From positions 1-37,035 of the forward strand of contig NZ_CAMPYN010000004.1 of the NCBI RefSeq assembly GCF_946998255.1: a stretch of DNA of 37,035 nucleotides, in the 5' to 3' direction. The DNA comes from an uncultured Helcococcus sp. (GTDB lineage: Bacteria > Bacillota > Clostridia > Tissierellales > Peptoniphilaceae). This document shows positions 1 through 8,524 of this stretch, one piece after another (position 1 is the first letter of the stretch; each line of letters opens with the position of its first letter). Made by a program: the position numbers and the translations under genes. The notes below the pieces were generated by a model that did no database searches, was not told the DNA's origin, and saw only the letters and a program-made list of their open reading frames with translations.

Positions 1-1996
1 CTACCCTGCCTTGAGCTTTTTCAATAGCTGTAGATAATAGTTTAGCTTCAATTGGATCATCTTCCGGGAATGATGAAAACCTATTTAAGGCTTGACCTCC
101 GAATAATCTCATCAAATCATCTTCTAATGAAATATAGAATCTAGACCTACCTGGGTCTCCCTGACGACCTGACCTACCTCTCAACTGGTTGTCTATACGT
201 CTTGACTCATGTCTTTCTGTACCAATTATCATTAGTCCACCAGCTGCAACTACTTCCTTAGCATTTTCATCGGTCGCTTTCTTAAATTGACTCTTTAACT
301 CTTGGAATCTAGCCCTACTATCTAATATTTCTTGGTCATCTGTTTCTGCGAAACCATCTGCCTCATCTATTAGATAATCTTCGAAGCCCTCTTTTTTCAT
401 TTCTTTTTTAGCTAAGTATTCTGGGTTACCACCTAAAACAATGTCGGTACCACGACCAGCCATGTTTGTTGCTATGGTGATTTTTCCTAAAACACCAGCT
501 TGGGCAACTATTTCAGCTTCCCTTTGGTGCTGTTTAGCATTTAGCACTTCGTGAGGAATTCTTTCTTTCTTCAACAACTTAGATAGGTATTCTGATTTTT
601 CAATAGATACAGTACCAACAAGGATAGGTTGTCTAGTTGTAGCTTGGATTTCCTTTATTTCATCCACAACCGCGTCGAACTTAGCCTTTTCATTTACATA
701 AATTCTATCATTTTCATCTTTTCTAATTACTGGCTCATTTGTTGGAATTTCAATTGCGTCTAAGTTATAGATTTCAGCAAATTCATCCTTTTCAGTCATG
801 GCTGTACCTGTCATACCTGATAATTTGTCATACATTCTAAAGAAGTTTTGGAAGGTAATTGTAGCTAGAGTTTTTGATTCACTCTTGATAGATACGCCTT
901 CTTTAGCTTCAATAGCTTGGTGTAAACCATCAGAATATCTCCTACCTTCCATGATACGGCCTGTAAATTCATCAACTATCAATACTTCATCATCTTTTAT
1001 TACATAGTCTATATCTCTATGCATGGTATTTCTAGCTTTTAAAGCTTGGTTTATATGGTGGATCAATTCCATATTTTCTGGATCTGATAAATTTTCTACC
1101 GCAAAGAATTTTTCTGCCTTATCATTACCTTGTTCAGTAAGAGTAGCCGATTTTCTTTTTTCATCAACTACAAAGTCTACAGTTTCTAATTCATGCTCTT
1201 CAAATAAAGAATCCAACTTATTCTTCTCTGTTTCTTCAGGGTCTAAAACACGTCCTGTAAGAGTACTTACAAATTGGTCTGCTCTTTGGTACAGATCTGT
1301 AGAATCTTGCCCTTGACCTGAAATTATAAGAGGGGTACGAGCTTCGTCTATTAGGATAGAGTCAACCTCATCAACTATAGCAAAGTGTAAACCTCTTTGA
1401 ACAGTGTCTTCCTTGTGGATTTCCATATTGTCTCTTAGGTAGTCAAAACCTAATTGGTTGTTTGTAGCATAGGTAATATCATACTTGTAAGCTTCTTGTC
1501 TTTCTCTTTCACTTAAACCATGGACTACATTTCCCACAGTAAGACCTAGGAATCTATAGATTTTACCCATTTGGTCCTTGTCACGTTGAGCCAAGTAATC
1601 ATTGACTGTAACCACGTGAACTCCCTTACCTTCTAGGGCATTTAAATATGCTGGCAAGGTAGCAACTAAGGTTTTACCTTCACCAGTTTTCATTTCTGCA
1701 ATCTTACCTTGATGAAGAATAATCCCACCTAGAATTTGCACTGGATATGGTTTTAATCCTAAAACCCTCCAAGCTGCTTCTCTAACAGTCGCAAAAGCTT
1801 CTACCAAAAGATCATCCAAAGTCTCGCCCTTAGCTAATCTCCCTTTAAATTCTTCTGTTTTAGCTCTTAATTGAGCATCTGTTAATTGTTCAAAATCTTT
1901 TTCTAAATCTAAAATTTTCTCAACTGTCGGTTTTAATTTATTTATTTCTTTTTCGCTATAGGACTTAAAAAGCCCTTTTAAAAAACTTATAGCCAT
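1..1996 (-). CDS. secA: Preprotein translocase ATPase SecA (C-terminus beyond the left edge)
   Basis: SecA is the ATP-driven motor that pushes unfolded preproteins through SecYEG. The first 665 residues are present and the gene runs off the left edge. It starts MAISFLKGLF at an ATG with GGAG 5 nt upstream. Visible motifs are the Walker A TGEGKT (residues 104-109), the DEVD box (209-212) followed by SILIDEARTPLIISG, the TGRIMEGRR segment in the preprotein-binding region, and in the second motor domain NMAGRGTDI and RGRSGRQGDPG. The break falls just after SIEKAQGR-like sequence in the helical scaffold region, so scaffold remainder and any zinc-binding tail are unseen. It follows hpf on the same strand, the usual Firmicutes order, but a terminator separates them. 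Identification is secure. Confidence 0.98.
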   Translation of the reverse strand, partial: MAISFLKGLFKSYSEKEINKLKPTVEKILDLEKDFEQLTDAQLRAKTEEFKGRLAKGETLDDLLVEAFATVREAAWRVLGLKPYPVQILGGIILHQGKIAEMKTGEGKTLVATLPAYLNALEGKGVHVVTVNDYLAQRDKDQMGKIYRFLGLTVGNVVHGLSERERQEAYKYDITYATNNQLGFDYLRDNMEIHKEDTVQRGLHFAIVDEVDSILIDEARTPLIISGQGQDSTDLYQRADQFVSTLTGRVLDPEETEKNKLDSLFEEHELETVDFVVDEKRKSATLTEQGNDKAEKFFAVENLSDPENMELIHHINQALKARNTMHRDIDYVIKDDEVLIVDEFTGRIMEGRRYSDGLHQAIEAKEGVSIKSESKTLATITFQNFFRMYDKLSGMTGTAMTEKDEFAEIYNLDAIEIPTNEPVIRKDENDRIYVNEKAKFDAVVDEIKEIQATTRQPILVGTVSIEKSEYLSKLLKKERIPHEVLNAKQHQREAEIVAQAGVLGKITIATNMAGRGTDIVLGGNPEYLAKKEMKKEGFEDYLIDEADGFAETDDQEILDSRARFQELKSQFKKATDENAKEVVAAGGLMIIGTERHESRRIDNQLRGRSGRQGDPGRSRFYISLEDDLMRLFGGQALNRFSSFPEDDPIEAKLLSTAIEKAQGRV

Positions 1997-2064
1997 CTGT
2001 TCTCCAATCTTTCCCTTATACTTATTCATAATAACTATACCACAAAATGCTTTTCAGATAAATA

Positions 2065-2091
2065 AAAAAGGAAGATAAAATCTTCCTTTTT
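2065..2091 (-). terminator. Rho-independent terminator after hpf
   Basis: A perfect inverted repeat AAAAAGGAAGA / TCTTCCTTTTT with a 5-nt loop lies between the hpf stop and the secA start. The A- and T-rich outer arms give a U-tract in either direction. It should end hpf transcripts, although read-through into secA is possible. Confidence 0.8.
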
Positions 2092-2105
2092 ATCTCTTAA
2101 TTCAC

Positions 2106-2639
2106 TTATGCTTGTTCAATTACACCGTAGTTTCCATCATTTCTCTTGTAAACTACAGAGACTAATTCAGTTTCAGCATCACTATATACGAAGAAATCAT
2201 GGTTTAATAGTTCCATTTGCATAATAGCATCTTCTAGGAACATTGGTTTCAAGCCTATCTTTTTAGTCTTTATAACTTCCGGGACAGAATCTTCTTCTAA
2301 GGTAGTTTCATCTTCTTGAATATGTTCATATCTGATGGATTCACCTTGTTTTCTGTTTTGTAGCTTGGTCTTGTATTTTCTAATTTGTGAAATTAGACCA
2401 TCTATAGCCCTATCAACAGAAGTTAACATATCATCGGTAGTTTCTTCGGCCCTTAAGATAGTGCCGCCCTTTAGAAATATTGTAAGTTCAGCCTTTTTGA
2501 AATTTCCATTTACTGAGAATGTTGCTTTTACATCAACATCTTCATCAAAGTATTTGTCAAGTCTGGAAATTTTGGCATCAACTTCATTTTTGAAATTATC
2601 TCTAATATTTATATCTCTACCTACATATTCAATTCTCAT
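2106..2639 (-). CDS. hpf: Long-form ribosome hibernation promoting factor
   Basis: The product (177 residues) binds the decoding region of resting ribosomes and, in the long form, pairs 70S particles into 100S dimers. Residues 1-100 form the S30AE domain (MRIEYVGRDI start; RLDKYF; KKAELTIFLKGG). A charged linker then leads to the conserved C-terminal dimerisation domain, with the signature KPMFLEDAIMQMELLNHDFF. The ATG at 2637-2639 is preferred because GGAGG lies 7 nt before it. An in-frame TTG at 2678 would place that Shine-Dalgarno inside the gene. I see no convincing promoter in the 102 bp upstream. Family is certain; regulation is unknown. Confidence 0.95.
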   Translation of the reverse strand: MRIEYVGRDINIRDNFKNEVDAKISRLDKYFDEDVDVKATFSVNGNFKKAELTIFLKGGTILRAEETTDDMLTSVDRAIDGLISQIRKYKTKLQNRKQGESIRYEHIQEDETTLEEDSVPEVIKTKKIGLKPMFLEDAIMQMELLNHDFFVYSDAETELVSVVYKRNDGNYGVIEQA

Positions 2640-2741
2640 TTCGTACCTCCTAATATCTGATATTAATAATATACCCAATATAATAATTTATTAACACAAA
2701 TTTATTTTAATTTAGAATTTTTTTATACTTATTTAGGATTT

Positions 2742-4154
2742 TTATATATTGGCTTGTTGCCCTTCATATATGATATCTAAGGTTAATTCTTTATTGTCCC
2801 TAATTATCTTAATCTTGCCATTTTCTCCTACTCTTTTTGTTATCAAAGTTTGTTGGAGTTTATTCATAGAATCTACTTCCATATCATCAATATGTGTGAT
2901 TACATCACCAGCTTTTAAGCCCGCCTTTTCAGCAGAAGAATTTTTCAAGACTTCAGCTATATAAACACCCTTGGAAGCTTCAATACTTCTATTTTTTGTA
3001 TATTGTTTGTACAAGTCTAAGTCTATACCATTTATACCCAAGACTACTTGTGAGAATGAACCCTTTTCTATGATTTGATCAACTATGTTTTTACTTGTAT
3101 TTGAAGGAATGGCAAAGCCTATACCGTCAGTAGATCCAGCCTTTGCAGTATTGATACCTATTAGTTGCCCATTACTATTTAACAAGGCCCCACCAGAGTT
3201 TCCTGAGTTTATTGAGGCATCTGTTTGCATCAAGCTTGTCATGGTTGTTCCATCTTGCATGGTAATGGACCTATCAAGACCAGAAATATAACCAGAGGTT
3301 AATGTAGATTGCAAGTTAAATCCTAATGGGTTTCCAATGGCTATAGCCTTGTCACCTATTTGAACCTTGCTTGAATCTGCAAATTCTATAGCTGGTAAAC
3401 CAGTTTTATTTACCTTTATAACCGCTAAGTCTAAGTTGGTATTTTTATAAACAATTTCCGCTTCTGCACTGGTATTATCAGAAAAGAGAACGGATATCTT
3501 TTCAGGATTGTTCCCAATCACGTGTGCATTGGTCAATATATAACCATCTTCACTCACTATTACACCTGAACCAATACCTTCAGCCTTCTTTTCCATACCA
3601 AACATAAATGGATTGGATTGTATAAATGAAGTATGGATACCCACAACGGATGGAATAGCTTTTTTAGCAACTGCGTTCTCTATGTTTGGTTCATCACTAC
3701 TATTTATATTTATTGTTTCTTGACTAGTGATATTCGATCTAGTTGTATTTGGTCCTATAAACTTACTTTGTAAAATCGGCCCTAAAAAAGAACCTAAAAT
3801 TGCACCCGTAAGAATCAAGGCGAGGATCTTTAATGCCGAAAATCTACTTTTATTCTTAGCAATCTGCTCATCAACATAATCTTTATCGACATAAATCCTA
3901 TTTATGTTGTTATAATTTCTTTTATCGGAATATTCACTATGACTATCCTCTTTAGAATTATTAGTAGGATTATCAGCAAATTTTTCATCTTCAAACTTTA
4001 AATCATCTTCATACTTATCTTCATCTGATTCTATTTTTTCTTCATTTTCAATAGTATCATTATGAAATTCTTCTATTTTTTCTATTTCAGAATTTTCTTC
4101 ACTTTCATTATCTCTTAACCATCTTAAAAATTCATCATCATTTCTATTAGTCAT
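2742..4154 (-). CDS. htrA: HtrA/DegP-family membrane-anchored serine protease
   Basis: A surface quality-control protease of the trypsin-like S1C family (470 residues). The first ~100 residues are a very acidic, low-complexity cytoplasmic tail. One membrane segment follows at about 106-128, then the protease domain with catalytic His211 (in TNAHVIG), Asp242 (NLDLAVIKV) and Ser320 (GNSGGALL). A PDZ domain occupies about 371-465 (GVYIAEVL, KAGDVITHI). All three catalytic residues are present, so it should be active on misfolded exported proteins. A purine-rich AAGGAAAGGA site precedes the ATG. Processing or folding of the abundant wall proteins encoded nearby is a plausible role, by inference only. 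It diverges from the PTS gene across 109 bp. Confidence 0.95.
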   Translation of the reverse strand: MTNRNDDEFLRWLRDNESEENSEIEKIEEFHNDTIENEEKIESDEDKYEDDLKFEDEKFADNPTNNSKEDSHSEYSDKRNYNNINRIYVDKDYVDEQIAKNKSRFSALKILALILTGAILGSFLGPILQSKFIGPNTTRSNITSQETININSSDEPNIENAVAKKAIPSVVGIHTSFIQSNPFMFGMEKKAEGIGSGVIVSEDGYILTNAHVIGNNPEKISVLFSDNTSAEAEIVYKNTNLDLAVIKVNKTGLPAIEFADSSKVQIGDKAIAIGNPLGFNLQSTLTSGYISGLDRSITMQDGTTMTSLMQTDASINSGNSGGALLNSNGQLIGINTAKAGSTDGIGFAIPSNTSKNIVDQIIEKGSFSQVVLGINGIDLDLYKQYTKNRSIEASKGVYIAEVLKNSSAEKAGLKAGDVITHIDDMEVDSMNKLQQTLITKRVGENGKIKIIRDNKELTLDIIYEGQQANI

Positions 4155-4263
4155 TTGATCATTTCCTTTCCTTGCTTATTATAGATATAATATATATATA
4201 ATATATAGTAACATTATGTACATTGTGAAGAAATTATGAAATCTAAATTATAAGGAGGAATTT
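4155..4263. promoter_or_regulatory. Divergent promoter region, htrA / PTS permease
   Basis: This 109-bp spacer is almost pure A+T in its middle. On the plus strand TTGCTT followed after 19 bp by TATAAT is a possible promoter for the PTS gene. On the minus strand TTCACA with TATATA 16 bp later could serve htrA. The many overlapping TATA strings make exact boxes uncertain. GGAGG at 4254-4258 is the ribosome binding site of the PTS gene. I see no cre box or antiterminator hairpin. Confidence 0.35.
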
Positions 4264-5694
4264 GTGAAGAATAATAACTTTTTCAAAAAGATTAGTGAAA
4301 AGCTTCAAGTCCTAGGACGTTCAATGCTTTTAGCTATTTCCGTGATGCCAGCAGCGGCTATATTAAATAGGTTAGCCTCTGATGATTTATTAAATATACC
4401 ATTCTTAAAAGAAGCTGCGTGGACAATTTTTGCTATATTGCCATTACTATTTGCTGTTTCGGTTGCAGGTGGTATAAGCAAGGACAAACACGTAGCATCA
4501 GGACTAGCATCTGTAGTTGTATACTACATTATCACTAGAACTTTAAAACCACTTGGTGACGAAAGACTAAACTCATTTGGATTTGCAGGGATTGAAACTA
4601 TTGAATCCAACATATTTGTAGGTATCATTGCCGGTATTATCGCTGGCCTTAGCTATGAAAAATTTAAAGATAAAGACTTACCAAAAGCACTTGCCTTCTT
4701 TAGTGGAAGAAGACTTGTAATTATAATGTCTTCATTCTTCGCTATCCTAGCTTCACTAGTAATGGCCTATGTATTCCCATATGTAGACACAGCCTTCCAA
4801 AACTTTGGTGTATTTTTAGGTAATGCAAAATCCGGACCATTTTTATTCGGTTTCTTTAATAGGTTACTTATCCCTACTGGTTTGCATCATATTATAAGTA
4901 CATATATCCAGATGCAATTACCTTCATCACTTCCAGAATTTGCAAATGTTACTGGTGAAATACCAAGATATTTCGCAGGAGATCCAACAGCTGGTACTTT
5001 TGTATCAGGCATGTTCCCAATGATGATGTTTGGTTTAGTTGGAGCAGCTTTGGCCATGTATAAAACATCTTATCCAGAAAATAAAAAACGTGTAAAGGGT
5101 CTGATGTATGCAGCAGCTTTAGCCACATTTGTTACAGGTATAACTGAACCAGTTGAATTTTCCTTTATGTTTGTTTCACCTGCCTTATTTGTTGTCCATG
5201 CCTTATTTACAGGCTTATCAAATGTAATTTGTAATTTACTAGGTATAAAGATTGTTGGTGTTGGTGGTTCTGGACTTATAGACTATATCCTACAATTTAA
5301 CAAAGCTACAAGGCCCGTCTTGATGTTAGCTGTAGGACTAGGAATGATGGCACTCTATTACTTTGTCTTTACATTCCTAATAAAGAAATTAAACCTTAAG
5401 ACACCAGGAAGAGAAGATACAACCATTGTAAATAAAGATAAAAATATAAATATATCAGATAAATCTAGACAAATATTAGAATATATTGGCGGCAAAGAAA
5501 ACATCAATACTTTTGAAAATTGCATTACAAGATTGAGATTAAACCTTAAAGATCCTTCCCTAGTTGATGATGAAAAATTGAAAGAACTAGGGGTTATTGA
5601 AGTGATGCACATGTCTAACAACAATGTCCACGTAGTTATTGGATTAGAGGTAGAAAAAATAGCTAATGAGATATTAGAACTTATGGAAAACTAA
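4264..5694 (+). CDS. nagE: PTS EIICB permease, glucose/GlcNAc family (NagE-like)
   Basis: A sugar-transporting, phosphorylating membrane permease of 476 residues. The EIIC domain (about 1-375) contains the hallmarks NRLLIPTGLHH (199-209), the GITEP loop with Glu295, and FPMMMFGLVGAALAMY, and it ends in NLKTPGRED, all very close to NagE. The EIIB domain (about 400-476) holds the phosphocysteine Cys420 in ENCITRLRL. There is no EIIA domain, so a separate EIIA-Glc/Crr-type protein is needed. The start is GTG, chosen because GGAGG lies 5 nt upstream and no ATG fits. N-acetylglucosamine is the most likely substrate by resemblance; glucose or maltose is possible. It stands alone, with a terminator after it. 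Confidence 0.85.
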   Translation: MKNNNFFKKISEKLQVLGRSMLLAISVMPAAAILNRLASDDLLNIPFLKEAAWTIFAILPLLFAVSVAGGISKDKHVASGLASVVVYYIITRTLKPLGDERLNSFGFAGIETIESNIFVGIIAGIIAGLSYEKFKDKDLPKALAFFSGRRLVIIMSSFFAILASLVMAYVFPYVDTAFQNFGVFLGNAKSGPFLFGFFNRLLIPTGLHHIISTYIQMQLPSSLPEFANVTGEIPRYFAGDPTAGTFVSGMFPMMMFGLVGAALAMYKTSYPENKKRVKGLMYAAALATFVTGITEPVEFSFMFVSPALFVVHALFTGLSNVICNLLGIKIVGVGGSGLIDYILQFNKATRPVLMLAVGLGMMALYYFVFTFLIKKLNLKTPGREDTTIVNKDKNINISDKSRQILEYIGGKENINTFENCITRLRLNLKDPSLVDDEKLKELGVIEVMHMSNNNVHVVIGLEVEKIANEILELMEN

Positions 5695-5722
5695 ATTCCA
5701 TCAAAAATAATCAACACATAAA

Positions 5723-5754
5723 AACTCCTCCAGACGGATATGTTTGGAGGAGTT
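5723..5754. terminator. Bidirectional terminator between converging genes
   Basis: A 10-bp stem AACTCCTCCA / TGGAGGAGTT closes an 11- to 12-nt loop. On the minus strand it is followed by TTTTTAT, a good U-tract for the LCP gene, which ends 20 bp away. On the plus strand AATCTTTT follows, weaker but usable for the PTS gene. Its position between convergent genes supports use in both directions. Confidence 0.85.
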
Positions 5755-5773
5755 AATCTTTTAGTGTTTAAGT

Positions 5774-7027
5774 TTAATTGTTTAACAAGTTCCTTATGTT
5801 AGTTGAAACTTTTTCTAAACTTTCTTCATATGGCACATACATATATAGATTGTGGTTTGGCATGGCAAAAGATGGAAGACCTCTTTGTCCATAGCCTTCT
5901 ACATATTCTCTTTCAACTTCGAATTTGCTGGACTTACCATATTCAAAAGCGGTGTTAAATAAAACTCTTGTAGGAATGTTAGTAGCTATAGATTTTTTAA
6001 GCATTCTTACAATTTTAGGATACCTAAATAAATTTTTAGGACTAGCTATTTCATCAGCTATCGCCATCATAACTTGTTGCTGGTGCTTACCTCTTCCTAT
6101 ATCACCTTCACTCAAAGACTTCCTTTCCCTTACATAGCTTAAAGCCTGTTCTCCATTTAAGTGCAATTTACCTGCTGGAAAGTGTACACCATTCCATGCT
6201 GTAAACTCATATTCATTGTCTATATCTATACCGCCAATCACATCAACTATGTCAATGAAGGAAGTAAAGTTTATCTTAAAATAATATTCTACTGGAGTCT
6301 TCAAGGCATATTCTATAGTTTTCATAGATGACTCTACCCCATATATGCCGGCGTGGGTTAGCTTGTCATATTGGTTTTGCCCACCCAAGGCAATTGGCAG
6401 ATAGGTATCTCTTGGAATGGTAGTCAATAAGACTTTTTTATCTTTCATATTTACACTGGTCAATATGTTTACATCTGACCTTGAAGCCGTATTTATAGAC
6501 CCTTCATTATCAAAACCTGATATAAATATATTGTAGGAATAATCCTTGTAAAGATTTGGATTGGCCCTTACCCCATCAATATTGGTTGACCTTAAGTTAA
6601 AGTCTGCATAGAGGTATATAAATATGAAGCTGCCTACAAAGCCTATATTTACCAGCATTAAAATACAGCTTATTATCTTTGCCAAGACCGCTTTTTTAGA
6701 TAATCTGATAAATACAGATATCAAGAGCAAACTTAGGTAAATTATAGTTATAAGCAATCTTGTTGGATAATAAAACAAGCCTAAAACCCATATAAAAGTT
6801 AAAAATACAAGTGATACTATTAAATTTAAAGAAAAGACCTTGTTTTTCTTTGCTTTTTTTCTTGGATAAGAATCATAAGGATAATCATAATCTTCAAAGG
6901 AATTATTATCATAATTATTATATTCTTCATAATCATATGATTCTTCATTTTTAAATCTTTGACCCCTATTAGAATCTACATAAGAATCTTCTAAGACTCT
7001 TCTAGGCCTATTATTTCTATTTTTCAT
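5774..7027 (-). CDS. LytR-CpsA-Psr (LCP) family glycopolymer transferase
   Basis: LCP proteins move undecaprenyl-linked wall polymers onto peptidoglycan, and in some Actinobacteria onto sortase-anchored proteins. In this 417-residue version a charged, Asp/Tyr-rich cytoplasmic head (1-60) precedes about three hydrophobic segments (roughly 65-138), then the extracellular LCP domain. Recognisable motifs are SRSDVNILTSV, TTIPRDTYLP with the conserved Arg, THAG.YG, IGGIDIDN, LNGEQALSYVRERK and GDIGRGKHQQQV. The ATG at 7025-7027 has AAAGGA 7 nt upstream. Longer in-frame starts at 7045 and 7105 lack ribosome binding sites, and the longest would overlap the promoter and the upstream terminator. It has its own promoter but sits just behind a sortase, so teaming with wall-protein display is plausible. 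Confidence 0.92.
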   Translation of the reverse strand: MKNRNNRPRRVLEDSYVDSNRGQRFKNEESYDYEEYNNYDNNSFEDYDYPYDSYPRKKAKKNKVFSLNLIVSLVFLTFIWVLGLFYYPTRLLITIIYLSLLLISVFIRLSKKAVLAKIISCILMLVNIGFVGSFIFIYLYADFNLRSTNIDGVRANPNLYKDYSYNIFISGFDNEGSINTASRSDVNILTSVNMKDKKVLLTTIPRDTYLPIALGGQNQYDKLTHAGIYGVESSMKTIEYALKTPVEYYFKINFTSFIDIVDVIGGIDIDNEYEFTAWNGVHFPAGKLHLNGEQALSYVRERKSLSEGDIGRGKHQQQVMMAIADEIASPKNLFRYPKIVRMLKKSIATNIPTRVLFNTAFEYGKSSKFEVEREYVEGYGQRGLPSFAMPNHNLYMYVPYEESLEKVSTNIRNLLNN

Positions 7028-7052
7028 ATCTCGTCCTTTACTCATATATAAT

Positions 7053-7081
7053 ATATTATATATAGTCCTGGAATTTTTCAA
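7053..7081 (-). promoter_or_regulatory. Promoter of the LCP gene
   Basis: TTGAAA (7076-7081) is followed after 17 bp by TAATAT (7053-7058). An overlapping TATAAT lies at 7055-7060, with 15-bp spacing. Transcription would begin near 7047, just before the chosen ATG, which supports the shorter protein start. Confidence 0.6.
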
Positions 7082-7091
7082 TATTAAATAT

Positions 7092-7120
7092 ACAAAAGCC
7101 CTCAAAACTTTTTGAAGGCT
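7092..7120 (-). terminator. Terminator after the class A-like sortase gene
   Basis: An 11-bp stem AGCCTTCAAAA / TTTTGAGGGCT (one G-U pair, 2-nt loop) followed by TTTTG lies 10 bp beyond the sortase stop. It probably ends the pilus/sortase transcript and isolates the LCP gene. Confidence 0.75.
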
Positions 7121-7129
7121 TCAATTTAT

Positions 7130-7843
7130 CTATATTAAGCTGTTAATTTTGTCCCTTAAATCTTTTTCTGTAAAATTGTCTATAGAAAATTTATCTGCCA
7201 ATCTTCCCTGTACTACAAAACGCTCAGTTGGATGGTATCCAGCATGCCTTTTACAGGTATAGATGGTTATCATTTTTTCGTCGGTATCGATGTTTATTGG
7301 TCTAGTATCACTCACATGATAAAGACCGGCACTATCAATCTCATAAACGTATGCGTACTTTTGATCTAAGACAAAAATCTTATCTTTTAATTTTACCTTG
7401 TTAAGAGGGGTCAATATGAAATGCTCATTTATAAAACTTATATGTCCAGCAAGAATGTAGTTGCCGTGGTCTCCAGCCTTGACTTGACTTCTAGGAAGTT
7501 GTTCACACACTCCTAAAAGTAGGTGGGCGTTGTTTATACCTTCAAAGATTTTTTCATCTATATTTACAGAAGGAATTAAAATCCTGCCCTTAGATACCGC
7601 CCTGTTGGCTTCATCCTTGTATTTGTCAACCAAGTCTCTGGATAAATTTTCTACATCATCTACGTTGTAGCTTGGGTTCAACCCCAAGTTGCTCAAATCA
7701 TCGTAGTCGTCAACATATCCATTCACGCCAGTTTTTCTATTGTATTTTATAAATCGCATAAAATCATCACGATATAAATATAGCGCTAATAAAAGCAAGA
7801 TAGTTGTCACTATAGCCCATATTGTTAATAATTTTTTTCTCAT
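7130..7843 (-). CDS. srtA: Class A-like sortase
   Basis: A membrane-bound transpeptidase that cleaves LPXTG-like signals and joins the protein to peptidoglycan. Of 237 residues, the N-terminal membrane anchor is 5-23. The sortase barrel is about 85-215, with His134 in YILAGH, Cys197 in IYTCKRH and Arg208 in ERFVVQGR; all three catalytic residues are present. There is no C-terminal membrane helix, unlike the two pilus sortases, which supports class A. A GAGAAG site precedes the ATG. It follows the KET-stalk protein gene by 60 bp on the same strand, so it probably belongs to the pilus transcript as the wall-anchoring enzyme. Whether it is the cell's only housekeeping sortase cannot be told from here. 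Confidence 0.9.
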   Translation of the reverse strand: MRKKLLTIWAIVTTILLLLALYLYRDDFMRFIKYNRKTGVNGYVDDYDDLSNLGLNPSYNVDDVENLSRDLVDKYKDEANRAVSKGRILIPSVNIDEKIFEGINNAHLLLGVCEQLPRSQVKAGDHGNYILAGHISFINEHFILTPLNKVKLKDKIFVLDQKYAYVYEIDSAGLYHVSDTRPINIDTDEKMITIYTCKRHAGYHPTERFVVQGRLADKFSIDNFTEKDLRDKINSLI

Positions 7844-7860
7844 ATACTTCTCTTAACTAA

Positions 7861-7875
7861 GCTAGACTCTCTAGC
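7861..7875 (-). other. Small intergenic hairpin
   Basis: GCTAGA-N3-TCTAGC, a perfect 6-bp stem, lies between the YTKTG protein gene and the class A-like sortase gene. On the minus strand it lacks a U-tract (CTTAGTT follows), so it is more likely a weak attenuator or mRNA-processing/stability element than a full terminator. Confidence 0.35.
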
Positions 7876-7903
7876 ATTTTAATATAAATATCAACGATAA
7901 AGT

Positions 7904-8524
7904 TTATTTTACTTCATCTTTCTTTTTAGTAAAAACTAAAATACCAGTCAATGATATCAAGGCGAAGGCTAAAAAGTATAGGAATACATTGTTGTTATCA
8001 TTATTGTCTTCCATACCAGTTTTTGTATACTTGTTTTTACCCTTTGGTTCTTTGCTTGTTTCTTTACCGGTTTCTTTTCCAGTTTCCTTATCGGTTTCTT
8101 TACCAGTTTCTTTGTCTGTTTCTTTTCTGGTTTCTTTTTCTGTTTCTCTTTCAGTTTCTACTATAGTTTCATGTACAGTCTTTAAATGTTTAGGCTGTAT
8201 TGTACCTGTTCCTTCTAAAGGAATCTTGAAATCAAATCTTTTAGATTTTTCATATCCTTTTAGTGTTTGAATCTCTTCAAAGTGGTACTCACCTTTTTTC
8301 AATTTAACAACTTTACTAGTTGAGTCTGTTAAATCAACTATTGTTTCCTCTTTAGTATTCTTATTAACTATTTTATACTTAAATCCTTTAAGTCCTTGCC
8401 CATTTTTATCCAATGATTGAATTGTGATTTCGTATAATTCGCTTGAACCATTATTGGCTGCAAGTATATTGGTAGGAATTAAGAATAGTAGAGCTAATAA
8501 TAAAATAGAGATTCTATTCTTCAC
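7904..8524 (-). CDS. Small wall protein: one CnaB-type domain, KET-repeat stalk, YTKTG sorting signal
   Basis: A surface protein of 206 residues. A signal peptide (1-22, cut after ILAA) leads to one CnaB/SpaA-like domain (about 30-105) with an E-box-like YHFEEIQTLKGY. A stalk of KETx tetrapeptides follows (about 119-159). Then comes YTKTG (166-170), a polar Asn/Asp spacer, a membrane helix (180-198) and a KKKDEVK tail. The motif departs from LPXTG at its first two positions. The start is GTG, with AAGGAG 7 nt upstream, and it overlaps the end of the upstream sortase by 11 bp, so translation is probably coupled. Last in the pilus cluster and short, it may be a basal or anchoring subunit; that role is inferred. 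Confidence 0.85.
   Translation of the reverse strand: MKNRISILLLALLFLIPTNILAANNGSSELYEITIQSLDKNGQGLKGFKYKIVNKNTKEETIVDLTDSTSKVVKLKKGEYHFEEIQTLKGYEKSKRFDFKIPLEGTGTIQPKHLKTVHETIVETERETEKETRKETDKETGKETDKETGKETGKETSKEPKGKNKYTKTGMEDNNDNNNVFLYFLAFALISLTGILVFTKKKDEVK
8048..8155 (-). repeat. 12-nt tandem repeat array encoding the KET stalk
   Basis: About nine imperfect 12-nt units encode KETx or RETx, where x is mostly Asp-Lys or Gly-Lys. The array makes an alternating-charge, probably helical or extended spacer between the adhesive domain and the wall signal. Unit number changes by slippage would keep the reading frame and so could vary stalk length. Confidence 0.75.

Noticed and set aside
2640..2678. 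Longer hpf start at TTG 2678
   Set aside because: It would place the strong GGAGG inside the coding region and add residues not seen in the family; the ATG at 2639 fits.
7028..7105. Longer LCP protein starting at 7105 or 7045
   Set aside because: The extension overlaps a terminator and a promoter and has no ribosome binding site.
8048..8155. KET repeats as a CRISPR-like or phase-variation array
   Set aside because: Units are 12 nt, contiguous and in frame, with no unique spacers; length changes could not switch the frame.
7951..8270. Two Phe/Leu/Ser-rich open frames opposite the KET-stalk gene
   Set aside because: They arise from the 12-nt repeats read on the other strand; no ribosome binding site, extreme low complexity, and the minus-strand gene has all expected domains.
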